DNA of 64,000 nt from Candidatus Bathyarchaeota archaeon (lineage in GTDB: Archaea > Thermoproteota > Bathyarchaeia > Bathyarchaeales > Bathycorpusculaceae). Made by a program: the position numbers and the translations under genes. Shown in pieces: positions 43,039 through 51,014 of this stretch (the first letter of the stretch is position 1; every line of letters begins with the position of its first letter). Location: the NCBI GenBank assembly GCA_026014545.1, contig JAOZIH010000004.1, positions 1-64,000 of the forward strand. Reading direction: 5' to 3'. Below the pieces are notes generated by a model that saw only the letters and a program-made list of their open reading frames with translations, made no database searches and had not been told where the DNA came from.

Positions 43039-44985
43039 ATGATAGCCGAGAACCCCTTTGCCAAGTTCCGAAATGAATGCGAAGAAGCATTAGCCCATGC
43101 GCTAAAGAAGATTTTGCCCGAAATTAAGGTTGAAGCTTTCGCGTTTAATAAGCCGCCGAACCCTGAGTTTGGGCAGCTTGCGTCTTCTTTGTGTTTTGAG
43201 CTTGCCAAGAAACTCAACCAGAAACCAGTGGAATTAGCGGCGCATCTTGCTGGAGCCATTGACAAGCGAAAGTTCACGTTAATAGAGGAGGTTTCGGCTG
43301 TTGGCGGCTACGTTAATTTTCATGTTGACTTCGCAAAGTTTTCTGCGTTAACGCTTCAGTCGATAAGGCAGTATGGCGCAACGTACGGATTCATTAAAAC
43401 GGAAAAACCATTGAAGATAATTGTTGAGCATACCAGCGTTAATCCGCTTCATCCGATTCACATTGGACAGGCGCGAAACCCGATGATAGGCGACGCTGTA
43501 GCGCGGATTCTCAGGTATAGAGGGCATACGGTTTTCTGCCACTACTACATTGATGATGTCGGCCGTCAATCTTCGGTTGTTGCCTACGGCTATGATAAGC
43601 TTGGCAGGCCACAGCCAGATGAGAAGGCAGACCATTTTGTAGGCAAGATTTACACGATAACCAGCTGCTTGGTTGAGCTTAACCGCTTACGCAGAGAACT
43701 TGAACTTGTAAAGGCGACTGCGCCTCCCGATGAAGTGGCGAAGATTAATAGGCAGATTGACGAGTGGATGTCAATTGCCGCGGAGCTTAAGGAAAAGTTT
43801 CCATTGCTCTTTGAGAAGCTCTTGGAGAAAATAGGCAAAGCTGAAGACGCCGAGGATGAGATAAACAGGCTGAATCTTGCCTACGAAAATGGTCAGTCAG
43901 AGGCCATGAAGCTTGTGCGTGAAGTAAGCGAATTGTGCCTTAAAGGTTTCAGGGAAACACTGGAGCGCGTCGGAGTCTGCTATGACTCTTGGGATTGGGA
44001 AAGCGACTTGGTGTGGAGCGGGCAGGTTTCTGAAGTTCTCCAAAGGCTAAAGGCAACGCCCTTTGTTTATACTGAAGGCGGCGTTTTAGAGTTTGACGCG
44101 GAAAGGGTGGCGCGTGTTTTTAAGCTTAAGGCTAAATTGGGTTTAAGGGAAGATTACGAGGTTCCGCCTTTGACGCTTACGCGGGCGGATGGCACATCGC
44201 TTTATACAACACGCGACGTCGCCTATACATTGTGGAAATTTGACCGCTCGGATAAAGTGATCAATGTTATTGGTATGGAACAATCTCTGGCGCAGTTGCA
44301 GTTAAAGTTGGCATTACACGCCTTGGGCTACGGCAAATGCGCGGATAATCTGGTGCATTTCGCTTATAACCTTGTCACGCTGCCTGGGTACAAGATGTCT
44401 AGCAGGCGAGGGCGATACATAACCTTCGACGAGGTGCTTGACGAAGCGGTTGAGCGCGCCTACGCGGAAGTTTCGAAGCGCTCTCCGCAGTTGTCGGAGG
44501 AAGAAAAGCGTGAAATAGCCCGCTTCGTAGGCATCGGCGCCGTGCGCTACGCTCTTGTAGATGTTGACGCGGCTAAGCCTGTTGTTTTCACGTGGGATAG
44601 AGTGCTGAACTTTGAAACTAACAGCGCACCTTACGTGCAGTACACGCATGCCCGCGCATGCAGTATCCTGCGCAAAGCGGCAAGAGAGCCTGTTGAAGCT
44701 GACTTCTCGCTTTTGAAGGAGCCGCTGGAACGTGAACTTGTGCTCTCGTTGGCGGGCTTTCCAGAAACCTTCATCGACGCCGCGGAATACTTGAAACCGA
44801 ACTTGATCGCGGATTTCGCTAACGCGTTAGCAGACAAATTTAACACCTTCTATAATGCATTGCCAGTCATAAAAGCTGAGCCGCAAGCGCTCAGCGATGC
44901 CAGACTTGCGTTAACCGACGCAATAAGAATAGCGCTCCATAACGCGTTAAACATAATTGGCGTAGTAGCACCAGAAAAAATGTAG
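43039..44985 (+). CDS. argS: Arginyl-tRNA synthetase
   Basis: Class I synthetase of about 648 residues. The N-terminal Add1 domain includes EALAHALKKILPEIKVEAFA. The HIGH-type motif is SVNPLHPIHIGQARNPMIGD, and the KMSK-type motif is GYKMSSRRGRYITFDEVLDE. The C-terminal DALR anticodon-binding domain contains YVQYTHARACSILRK and ALHNALNIIGVVAPEKM. ATG 43039 has a GGAG site 10 nt upstream; TTG 43024 is an alternative. The length matches archaeal ArgRS. Confidence 0.96.
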   Translation: MIAENPFAKFRNECEEALAHALKKILPEIKVEAFAFNKPPNPEFGQLASSLCFELAKKLNQKPVELAAHLAGAIDKRKFTLIEEVSAVGGYVNFHVDFAKFSALTLQSIRQYGATYGFIKTEKPLKIIVEHTSVNPLHPIHIGQARNPMIGDAVARILRYRGHTVFCHYYIDDVGRQSSVVAYGYDKLGRPQPDEKADHFVGKIYTITSCLVELNRLRRELELVKATAPPDEVAKINRQIDEWMSIAAELKEKFPLLFEKLLEKIGKAEDAEDEINRLNLAYENGQSEAMKLVREVSELCLKGFRETLERVGVCYDSWDWESDLVWSGQVSEVLQRLKATPFVYTEGGVLEFDAERVARVFKLKAKLGLREDYEVPPLTLTRADGTSLYTTRDVAYTLWKFDRSDKVINVIGMEQSLAQLQLKLALHALGYGKCADNLVHFAYNLVTLPGYKMSSRRGRYITFDEVLDEAVERAYAEVSKRSPQLSEEEKREIARFVGIGAVRYALVDVDAAKPVVFTWDRVLNFETNSAPYVQYTHARACSILRKAAREPVEADFSLLKEPLERELVLSLAGFPETFIDAAEYLKPNLIADFANALADKFNTFYNALPVIKAEPQALSDARLALTDAIRIALHNALNIIGVVAPEKM

Positions 44986-45068
44986 AATGCGGCGCGCTTT
45001 CCACTGCTTTAAAGAAGGAGAGATTTGTCGAGTTAATAGCCACAGCAAGTGAGGATAACGGCTGACCT

Positions 45069-45113
45069 ACCCTCTATAGGTTTCTGCAATAAACCACTAA
45101 TAGGCGCCAAATA
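45069..45113 (+). repeat. Dispersed intergenic repeat, copy 2
   Basis: Second copy of the repeat. It begins ACCCTCTATAGG, continues TTTCTGCAATAAACCACTAA and ends TAGGCGCCAAATA. Relative to the other copies it has A for G in the loop-closing base and G for C near the 3' side. The A change turns a possible U-G closing pair into U-A, so GGTTT-CTGCAAT-AAACC becomes a perfect 5-bp stem. It lies between argS and the deoxyhypusine-synthase-like gene, in the same direction as both. Confidence 0.85.
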
Positions 45114-45179
45114 GAAGCGGGGTTAGAGATGATAAATTTCATATACAAGGCGCCTAATCTACAATGCGGGTGCAGGTTA

Positions 45180-46244
45180 ATGAGCGCATCATACTTCAAT
45201 AGGAAATTGGAGCCTATAAGGGTTAGAGAGAAAAGCGTTTCGCAGCTTCTGGCGGAAATGAGCAGAACTGCCTATCAAGGGCGGAAGCTGGGTGAAGCCG
45301 TGGACATTTGGGAGAAAATGCTTCAGGAAAAGGATTTGACTATTGTTATGGGTTTGGCGGGTTCGATGAGCACTGCTGGCCAGTGGACCATTGTGAATTG
45401 GCTTATGGAGAACCGCTTCATTGACGTGCTGGTTTCCACAGGCGCTAACGTCTCCGAGGACATCGTTGACGCCATGGGCTTCGGCTACTGGCAGGGCAGC
45501 CACATGGTGAACGACGAGGAATTGCTGAAAGCAGATATTAACAGGTACTATGATGTGTTCGGAAAGGAAACTGACTACCGCAAAATGGAAGAGCTAATAA
45601 CGGATTTCATCATGACCTTGAAAACTGATCATGTATATTCATCTGCAGAATTCTTCTACCTCCTCGGCAAATATCTCAGCGAAAGGAAAATTCCCGCTAT
45701 AGCCGCGGTTGCCTACGAAAACGGTGTCCCAATTTTCAGTCCAGCCATGGTTGACAGCGCTTACGGCGAAGCGTTCCTGATGGCGAAAAACAGGGGCCAC
45801 AATATAATCCTCGACAGCGTTAAAGAATTCGATCAGTTCGTTACTATCGGCACCAAAACACAGGACATCGGCGTCGTCTACATCGGCGGTGGAGTGCCTA
45901 AAGACTTCACACAGCTGATCGCCATATCGGTTTCGCCGAAGACAAACGACCAAGGCGTCAAACACAGGAAAGGCGGCTTACGCAAAAGCTTGCAGGAATA
46001 CTATTACCCGCACAAGTACGCCATACAAATAACCACTGACTCGCCACAATGGGGCGGCTTAAGCGGTTGCACGCTGGAAGAAGCCATTAGCTGGGGAAAA
46101 ATTAACAGCCAAAGCGGCACCCGTGCCGTCTGCTACTGCGACGCCACCATCGCCTTGCCGCTGATCTCGCACGCGTTATGTGAACGGGTGAAGACTAAGC
46201 GTAAAGGGCCAGACATGTCTTGGCTCTTCAAAGAAATAGTCTAA
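45180..46244 (+). CDS. Deoxyhypusine synthase-like protein
   Basis: A roughly 354-residue member of the DHS family. The NAD-binding stretch LTIVMGLAGSMSTAGQWTIV, the DVLVSTGANVSEDIVDAMG region and GVVYIGGGVPKDF are family segments. The active-site lysine motif is kept in LEEAISWGKINSQSGTRAV. The His pocket differs from the other paralogue. DHS-like proteins can act as homospermidine or agmatine-linked enzymes or lack deoxyhypusine activity. ATG 45180 is chosen; an upstream in-frame ATG at 45129 would add 17 residues lying close behind the dispersed repeat. Confidence 0.85.
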   Translation: MSASYFNRKLEPIRVREKSVSQLLAEMSRTAYQGRKLGEAVDIWEKMLQEKDLTIVMGLAGSMSTAGQWTIVNWLMENRFIDVLVSTGANVSEDIVDAMGFGYWQGSHMVNDEELLKADINRYYDVFGKETDYRKMEELITDFIMTLKTDHVYSSAEFFYLLGKYLSERKIPAIAAVAYENGVPIFSPAMVDSAYGEAFLMAKNRGHNIILDSVKEFDQFVTIGTKTQDIGVVYIGGGVPKDFTQLIAISVSPKTNDQGVKHRKGGLRKSLQEYYYPHKYAIQITTDSPQWGGLSGCTLEEAISWGKINSQSGTRAVCYCDATIALPLISHALCERVKTKRKGPDMSWLFKEIV

Positions 46245-47179
46245 GCTCTGCTAAGCCGGGTTAGCAACGCGCTTGCCATGAGGGGCAGTATCAGCGAAGC
46301 GTCGCCTTCAATCATGACGCGTTTCGCTTGCGCGCTTATTTTTCCCCATGAAACCGCCTCGCGCGGTCTCGCGCCGCTGAGGCTACCATCCCACTCGTCC
46401 GCGGTGCTTACGTAAACGACGTAGTCTAAGCCGTCTTTAAACTGGTTCCACCATATCGTGTGGTGCTTTGAGATGCCGCCGCCAACGATTAGCGCTCCTG
46501 TTTTTTTAGCTGTGAAAATTATGTCGTTTAGTTCTCCTTCGTCCTTCAGCAGGTTAAGCCTAAAATCGTGGTCTTGGCTGAAAAGCCATGTTTGATAGCC
46601 GACGGCGCCGTCTGTTATGCCTGGCACGTAGACGGGTATGCCGTTTTTCGCCGCCCAATAGAGTATGGAAGTCTCGTTGCAGCAGCGTAAGCCTATTTCG
46701 CGGCACAGTTGGCTGGCGGAGACTTCGCGTATGCCCTCTTTCCAGAGGCTTTCCAGCAACAGCTGCATCTTCTTTTCGATTATTGTTCCGTAGCTGTCGT
46801 TTGGAACCAGCACGTTGCCTAAGCGGTTTATGCCCAGTTCATGCAGCTTAGCATCGTTCATGACGAAGGAACCCTTGTAATAGTTTCGCCAACACCTTGC
46901 CATATCATGATCCAGCGTTCCACAGGTTGTGATGATAACGTCAACGAGTTTCCTTTTTGCCAGTTCTTTGAAAACGCCACGCGCGCCCGTAGCCACAAGG
47001 TTGCCTGTGAAAGAAAGAAACTTGACACAACCAGTTGCGCGAATCATGCGCGCCATTATGTCTACGCCAACGGCGACTTTGCCAGCTGTGAAGCCCCACG
47101 CCTCTTTCATTTGATTGACAAGCTCGTTTGCCGTCATGTTTTCGCTGAACTCGTAATCTTTGACAGTGTCCTTCAGCAT
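46241..47179 (-). CDS. dys: Deoxyhypusine synthase
   Basis: A 312-residue NAD-dependent enzyme that transfers an aminobutyl group from spermidine to a lysine of aIF5A. It matches canonical DHS more closely than the neighbour: FLSFTGNLVATGARGVFKEL, IITTCGTLDHDMARCW, IVGGGISKHHTIWWNQF, and DEWDGSLSGARPREAVSWGK with the catalytic Lys. Its stop shares the CTAA tetranucleotide with the convergent DHS-like gene. No eIF5A gene is seen here. Confidence 0.9.
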   Translation of the reverse strand: MLKDTVKDYEFSENMTANELVNQMKEAWGFTAGKVAVGVDIMARMIRATGCVKFLSFTGNLVATGARGVFKELAKRKLVDVIITTCGTLDHDMARCWRNYYKGSFVMNDAKLHELGINRLGNVLVPNDSYGTIIEKKMQLLLESLWKEGIREVSASQLCREIGLRCCNETSILYWAAKNGIPVYVPGITDGAVGYQTWLFSQDHDFRLNLLKDEGELNDIIFTAKKTGALIVGGGISKHHTIWWNQFKDGLDYVVYVSTADEWDGSLSGARPREAVSWGKISAQAKRVMIEGDASLILPLMASALLTRLSRA

Positions 47180-47240
47180 ATGTGCTGCTCTCCGCTTTAC
47201 CCTTGTTACTTGAGTAAATAAATATATGTCGAATGGGTTG

Positions 47241-48119
47241 TTATTCGGCTAAGTAGGCGATGATTTTTTCGTATAAGTCCTTATCTCTCTGGTCTTCGTA
47301 GCCAGCGTAAATGCTCGGGTTATCATTAACCTCCACCACGACATAGTCGCCATCAACTTCCTTGATGTCCACGCCGTAAAGACCTTTCCCGACGACCCGG
47401 CAGGCTTTCAACGCCACTTCCTTCAGCCTCTCGGGCGCGTTTCTCTTATTAACAGCCACGGTTCTGCCCCAGATAACCGTAGGCTTGCCTCGGAGTTTTG
47501 CGCCGTGCTTCCATCTGCCCTTCGGAATCATGTACTTGCACACGTATAAGACCTCGTCGTTTAAAACGCCGACGCGCCAGTCAAAGGCTGTTGGCACAAA
47601 TTTCTGCACGGCTATCACGTCGGATTTTCGGAAGAAGCGTTTGGCGACGTCTCGGAAGCTGGTTTCGCATGCGGCTTTTTCCACGTAACGCGAGAAGCTG
47701 GTGTAAGGCGCCTTTATCACAACGGGCTTTCCCAAAGTGTCAAACGCGTCTAAAATTTTCTTGTGATTAAGCTCATACTTGCTTAGGAACAGCGTGGGAA
47801 TACGGGGTATATTGAATTTCTCAAATAACGAGTATTGATGGATCTTGTTCGCGCAGACCTTTATCGATTCTGGGTCGTCGATTACCTTCAGCCCCAGCGT
47901 CCAAGCAGTTTTGGAAACCACGTACGCGGTGTTAAGCGGGTCAGTGGTTGCTCTGATAAAAACAGCATTGTATTCGGGTATTTCTGGTATGTCTTCTTTG
48001 AATAGAAACTTGAATTCACGTCCCGAGTTTTCTGCGGCGCGTTTAAAGTTTTGAAGGGCCGCTTCTTCCGCGGGATCAGAGAAATTATATTTCTCTACGA
48101 AACAGGCAATTTTAGTCAT
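47241..48119 (-). CDS. RimK-type ATP-grasp ligase
   Basis: A 292-residue ATP-grasp protein. After an N-terminal domain (AVFIRATTDPLNTAYVVSKT), the core shows DDPESIKVCANKIHQYSLFE, LGKPVVIKAPYTSFSRYVEK, AVQKFVPTAFDWRVGVLNDE, and the metal-binding DYVVVEVNDNPSIYAG. This is closest to RimK/LysX-type amino acid or peptide ligases. It overlaps the RLAN-like gene by 8 bp at the stop and start. The pair together resembles RimK proteins with an RLAN N-terminal domain; the substrate is not predictable. Confidence 0.85.
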   Translation of the reverse strand: MTKIACFVEKYNFSDPAEEAALQNFKRAAENSGREFKFLFKEDIPEIPEYNAVFIRATTDPLNTAYVVSKTAWTLGLKVIDDPESIKVCANKIHQYSLFEKFNIPRIPTLFLSKYELNHKKILDAFDTLGKPVVIKAPYTSFSRYVEKAACETSFRDVAKRFFRKSDVIAVQKFVPTAFDWRVGVLNDEVLYVCKYMIPKGRWKHGAKLRGKPTVIWGRTVAVNKRNAPERLKEVALKACRVVGKGLYGVDIKEVDGDYVVVEVNDNPSIYAGYEDQRDKDLYEKIIAYLAE

Positions 48120-48852
48120 TCACTGGATCATCCTGCTTGGAGAGCAGCAAAACTTCTCGAGATATTTGTTGTACATCGTTTGGAGAAAGTTCATTTCTTT
48201 TTAAGGGTTGAAAACCGCAGAGATACGCTTTCCCTTCAACTTTTTGGATGTGTAGTTTACAAACTGGAATCTTAAAGACCTCATAGACCTTTTCCAAAAT
48301 TTTCCTTACTTCCTCGTCATCAGTTTCGCATTTGCCAAAAAGCGATTTAAACGAAAACATTTCTCCCTTAAGCGGTTGAGCACAAACAGCGAACTTGTAG
48401 TTCATGCTTAAGCTCTTGATTGCCCTGTACAACGCGCTTTTGTTGTGCGCTATTTTATAGCCACTGTAAATGAACGGGTTAACTGCGAAAACAGTTACTG
48501 GAAAACCAAGTTCAAGAACTATTTTCTTCACAGAATCAGTCACAAGAAAGGGTATCGTGGGAATCCCTGCCTTGGAGGCTCTAAGCAGCAAGATTGGGGT
48601 GCGGTTAGCGTCGATTATGTTTTCACTTGATGGAATTACTGGGTTACCGATTACTTCTGCATGCAAAGATACGTAGTATCCAATTTTCAAATAACGATAG
48701 TCACTGTTAACGTTGAAAATGAAGTCTTTAATTGTTGACTCAAGAAACTCTGAAGGACGCATTACGCGAATAGTAGCAGTTAGGTCAAGGTCAGAGACGA
48801 CCAACACCCATAGGACACCAGACAATTGAAAGGTCGTTATCACTTTAGCCAT
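48112..48852 (-). CDS. Stand-alone RLAN-domain-like protein (RimK ATP-grasp partner)
   Basis: A 246-residue protein. Its FNVNSDYRYLKIGYYVSLHA segment, with AEVIGNPVIPSSENIID after it, resembles the RLAN domain that is usually the N-terminal half of RimK-like ATP-grasp proteins. The second half (KIAHNKSALYRAIKSLSMNY, KIPVCKLHIQKVEG) has no family I know. It lies immediately upstream of the RimK-type gene and overlaps it by 8 bp, so the two are translated together. This suggests a two-protein version of a normally fused ligase. Confidence 0.7.
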   Translation of the reverse strand: MAKVITTFQLSGVLWVLVVSDLDLTATIRVMRPSEFLESTIKDFIFNVNSDYRYLKIGYYVSLHAEVIGNPVIPSSENIIDANRTPILLLRASKAGIPTIPFLVTDSVKKIVLELGFPVTVFAVNPFIYSGYKIAHNKSALYRAIKSLSMNYKFAVCAQPLKGEMFSFKSLFGKCETDDEEVRKILEKVYEVFKIPVCKLHIQKVEGKAYLCGFQPLKRNELSPNDVQQISREVLLLSKQDDPVND

Positions 48853-48943
48853 ATTTAAAATTAACTATCTACCTCTCGCAAACACTTCAAAAAGCACAAA
48901 GGATATCCCATGTATGGAAAAGCATGTAGCCACCAGCCGCAGA

Positions 48944-48995
48944 ATAGACCCTCTATAGGTTTCTGCAATGAACCACTAATAGCCGCCAAATATGA
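48944..48995 (+). repeat. Dispersed intergenic repeat, copy 3
   Basis: Third copy. It begins ATAGACCCTCTATAGG, continues TTTCTGCAATGAACCACTAA and ends TAGCCGCCAAATATGA. It matches copy 1 over about 50 bp apart from two extra Cs in copy 1. It is opposite in direction to both flanking genes, so it is not simply a leader or trailer of one operon. Confidence 0.85.
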
Positions 48996-49013
48996 TGCAC
49001 TTTTTGTGAGTCA

Positions 49014-49610
49014 TTATGTTGAGGGAGCAGCGGGTTGAGTTTCGCTTCCCGTGGCAGAAGCAGTTGGTGTCTGCGCAACTGTGCCAGCAGACTGTGTTGT
49101 TGTGGGCTGCGCCGGTTGTGTAGATGCTTGCGGAGTTGCAGTTTGGCCAGTTCCGGATTCAGATTTAGGCGAGGCAGGTAATATTTGGATTTTTTCTGCC
49201 ATGGGATGCAGCAAATCCGGCGGTGGGTAAGGTGTGTTTAGAATAGATGCGAGAATGTAGATTGAGTTAAAAACATGCTGGTAAACTGTGAAGAGGATTT
49301 GGGGAATATTTGTTTTCGGGTTCGCTTCCAACTTCTTTTTAACGTCGGCAGGTGCGCCTTCCAAGGTTACGACGCCAGCGGTAGAGTATTTCACAACATT
49401 TGGTTTGGTAGTTATAGACAAGTTGAAGTTTAGGTCAACTTGGTTACCGCTTCGCTTTTGCTCTTCAAGCTTGGCGCTTACATCAAAAAATAAATCTTCT
49501 GTAGGCAGATATTGGCTGGTTCTTTCAGCTTGGAGGCTGTCTATACGGATGGAAACGATGACGCCTGTAACAGAATATTTTGGGCAGATTACCGATTCCC
49601 CTAACTTAAT
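49014..49610 (-). CDS. SecB-like chaperone with no ordinary start codon
   Basis: The C-terminal 135 codons have a TTG start at 49421, but the same frame is open upstream to a stop at 49611-49613 and continues a SecB-like fold. Upstream come GVIVSIRIDSLQAERTSQYL, DLFFDVSAKLEEQKRSGNQV and DLNFNLSITTKP. Inside the shorter frame follow STAGVVTLEGAPADVKKKLE, then NIPQILFTVYQHVFNSIYIL and the proline run TPYPPPDLL, matching the SecB PNILFPYVRE and PPINF region. The only codon at the upstream edge is ATT at 49610; an ATG at 49614 is one base out of frame. A T/P/A/Q-rich tail of about 55 residues ends it. Start and integrity are unresolved. Confidence 0.7.
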   Translation of the reverse strand: MKLGESVICPKYSVTGVIVSIRIDSLQAERTSQYLPTEDLFFDVSAKLEEQKRSGNQVDLNFNLSITTKPNVVKYSTAGVVTLEGAPADVKKKLEANPKTNIPQILFTVYQHVFNSIYILASILNTPYPPPDLLHPMAEKIQILPASPKSESGTGQTATPQASTQPAQPTTTQSAGTVAQTPTASATGSETQPAAPST

Positions 49611-49674
49611 TCATTTATTTCATATTTAACTTTTGTAGCTTCTGAAATCACATTCATTAATGAGGAGAGAGCCG

Positions 49675-50241
49675 TTATTTATTGGTGAAATCTATAAAGG
49701 CAGCAGGAACCGAAAGTTCAGTGGCAAATTTGAAAACCTCATCGGTAAGTGAACCGCTCTTTGCTCGCAGCACTATCTTTTGAGGAATGTCATCTTCAAT
49801 GTAAACCATGTAATTGACGTTTTTTCCTAAACCGAGACGCTCGAACTGCTGAACTGCGGCTCTGAACTTTTCGATGCTCTGAATTTTTTCACCGATTTTC
49901 TCGATTGCCTCGAATAGCATTTCTGCTTGTCCCTGCTCAGTTGAAGACAGCAAAATGTCACCTGATTGGATCCAAACTGATGTTTCAGTCTTTCCTTTTC
50001 CGCCTTTTTTGCCAGAAGCCTTTTTTTCAGTAGTTTTTTTTGGAGGACCACGCAGGTTTTTTTGCAGCGCAGCTAACTTTTGATACCACTCGTCATTTTT
50101 GTGGTTTTCTTCGCAGCTTCGTAATAGCGCGCCTAGCCATTGACTGTAGTCCTCATATAGCAGCTTATACTGGTCTAACTGCTCGCTTATGTATTCGTTC
50201 ATTTCTTTTAGGGTAGTAAATGTCCGAATTTCAGTTCCCAC
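49675..50241 (-). CDS. Unknown helical protein with basic linker
   Basis: A 188-residue protein I do not recognise. The first 65 residues look like helices (LKEMNEYISEQLDQYKLLYE). A strongly basic low-complexity linker follows (PPKKTTEKKASGKKGGKGK). The C-terminal part has amphipathic helices (MLFEAIEKIGEKIQSIEKFR) and mixed strands with VNYMVYIEDDIPQKIVLRAK. There is no signal peptide or membrane segment. It lies 53 bp after another unknown gene and 64 bp before the SecB-like frame, so the three probably form one operon, divergent from the MoxR/VWA pair. Confidence 0.75.
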   Translation of the reverse strand: MGTEIRTFTTLKEMNEYISEQLDQYKLLYEDYSQWLGALLRSCEENHKNDEWYQKLAALQKNLRGPPKKTTEKKASGKKGGKGKTETSVWIQSGDILLSSTEQGQAEMLFEAIEKIGEKIQSIEKFRAAVQQFERLGLGKNVNYMVYIEDDIPQKIVLRAKSGSLTDEVFKFATELSVPAAFIDFTNK

Positions 50242-50294
50242 TGCATATCACCCTCATGGGGCTATTTTTTGCCGCCGTTAGCAACGGCCAGAGA

Positions 50295-50867
50295 CTATTT
50301 TTGAGCAGCTAAATTCAGTGTCGCCATTGTATCGGAGACCCTTTGGATTTCCTTAGTTACCGTTGACAGGAATTGAATTCTGTTTTCAATTTTGGTTTTC
50401 TGTGCGCTAGTAAGTGTTTTAAATTTCGGCATCACGTCTTGAATTACCAGAATCATGAGTTCGCGATTTTGTTCATCTGCCAGATTTCGCAATTCCATAT
50501 TTCCATCTTCGTGTATCAGTGCGATGTGGCCTGTAGGGTCGACATAAGCTTGCTTGATGTTGCCAACTTCAGCAGGCAAAACCGCGTTTGAAACGGGTAT
50601 TGATGTTGCCAAAGGCTGCATTAGTTTGAGGAAGGACTTGAAGAATTCTGCAACTAAAAGTTTTTCTTCAGAGGACATCTCGCTTATTTGGCCGATGTCT
50701 TCTGCTAGGCTTCTTATAGTTTCTGCGAATTCTTGGAGAGACATCTGGGTGGGTTGTGTTGGTTTTCCTTCTATTTTAGTTGAGTAGGTTTGTTGTTCAA
50801 TGATTTGGCTCAAGGTTGATCGATATGGCTTACGTTGTTCGCTGAAAAAAGTGCTTGTATGTTTCAA
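50295..50867 (-). CDS. Unknown soluble protein, first gene of the operon beside MoxR/VWA
   Basis: A 190-residue protein of unknown family. An N-terminal polar segment (FFSEQRKPYRSTLSQIIEQQ) precedes a helical region (SLQEFAETIRSLAEDIGQIS and EKLLVAEFFKSFLKLMQPLA). A short strand motif (VDPTGHIALIHEDGNMELRN) and more helices end the protein. No metal site or signal peptide is visible. It starts on TTG and is divergent from the AAA+ gene across about 147 bp, which contains TATA-like stretches for both directions. Confidence 0.75.
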   Translation of the reverse strand: MKHTSTFFSEQRKPYRSTLSQIIEQQTYSTKIEGKPTQPTQMSLQEFAETIRSLAEDIGQISEMSSEEKLLVAEFFKSFLKLMQPLATSIPVSNAVLPAEVGNIKQAYVDPTGHIALIHEDGNMELRNLADEQNRELMILVIQDVMPKFKTLTSAQKTKIENRIQFLSTVTKEIQRVSDTMATLNLAAQK

Positions 50868-50960
50868 GAGTTACACACATGAAAATTTAGCTTGGGGCTT
50901 TTGGGGAAGTGGATTGTAGTTTTTGTAAACAAGAGAGCATATAACAAGTCGTAATACACA

Positions 50961-50972
50961 ATATTTATATTC
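50961..50972 (+). promoter_or_regulatory. TATA-like promoter of the MoxR/VWA genes
   Basis: AATATTTATATT lies about 30-40 bp before a strong GGAGG site (51001-51005) and the ATG at 51015. This spacing fits a transcript starting near 50990. The divergent operon probably uses the other end of the same gap. Confidence 0.55.
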
Positions 50973-51014
50973 ATTTTTCAAAACAATAAATAACGTCTCC
51001 GGAGGCTACTCCAC

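Noticed and set aside
21053-48995. The dispersed repeat as a CRISPR repeat or origin recognition box
   Set aside because: Copies are far apart with no spacers or cas genes, and the sequence does not contain the known ORB core.
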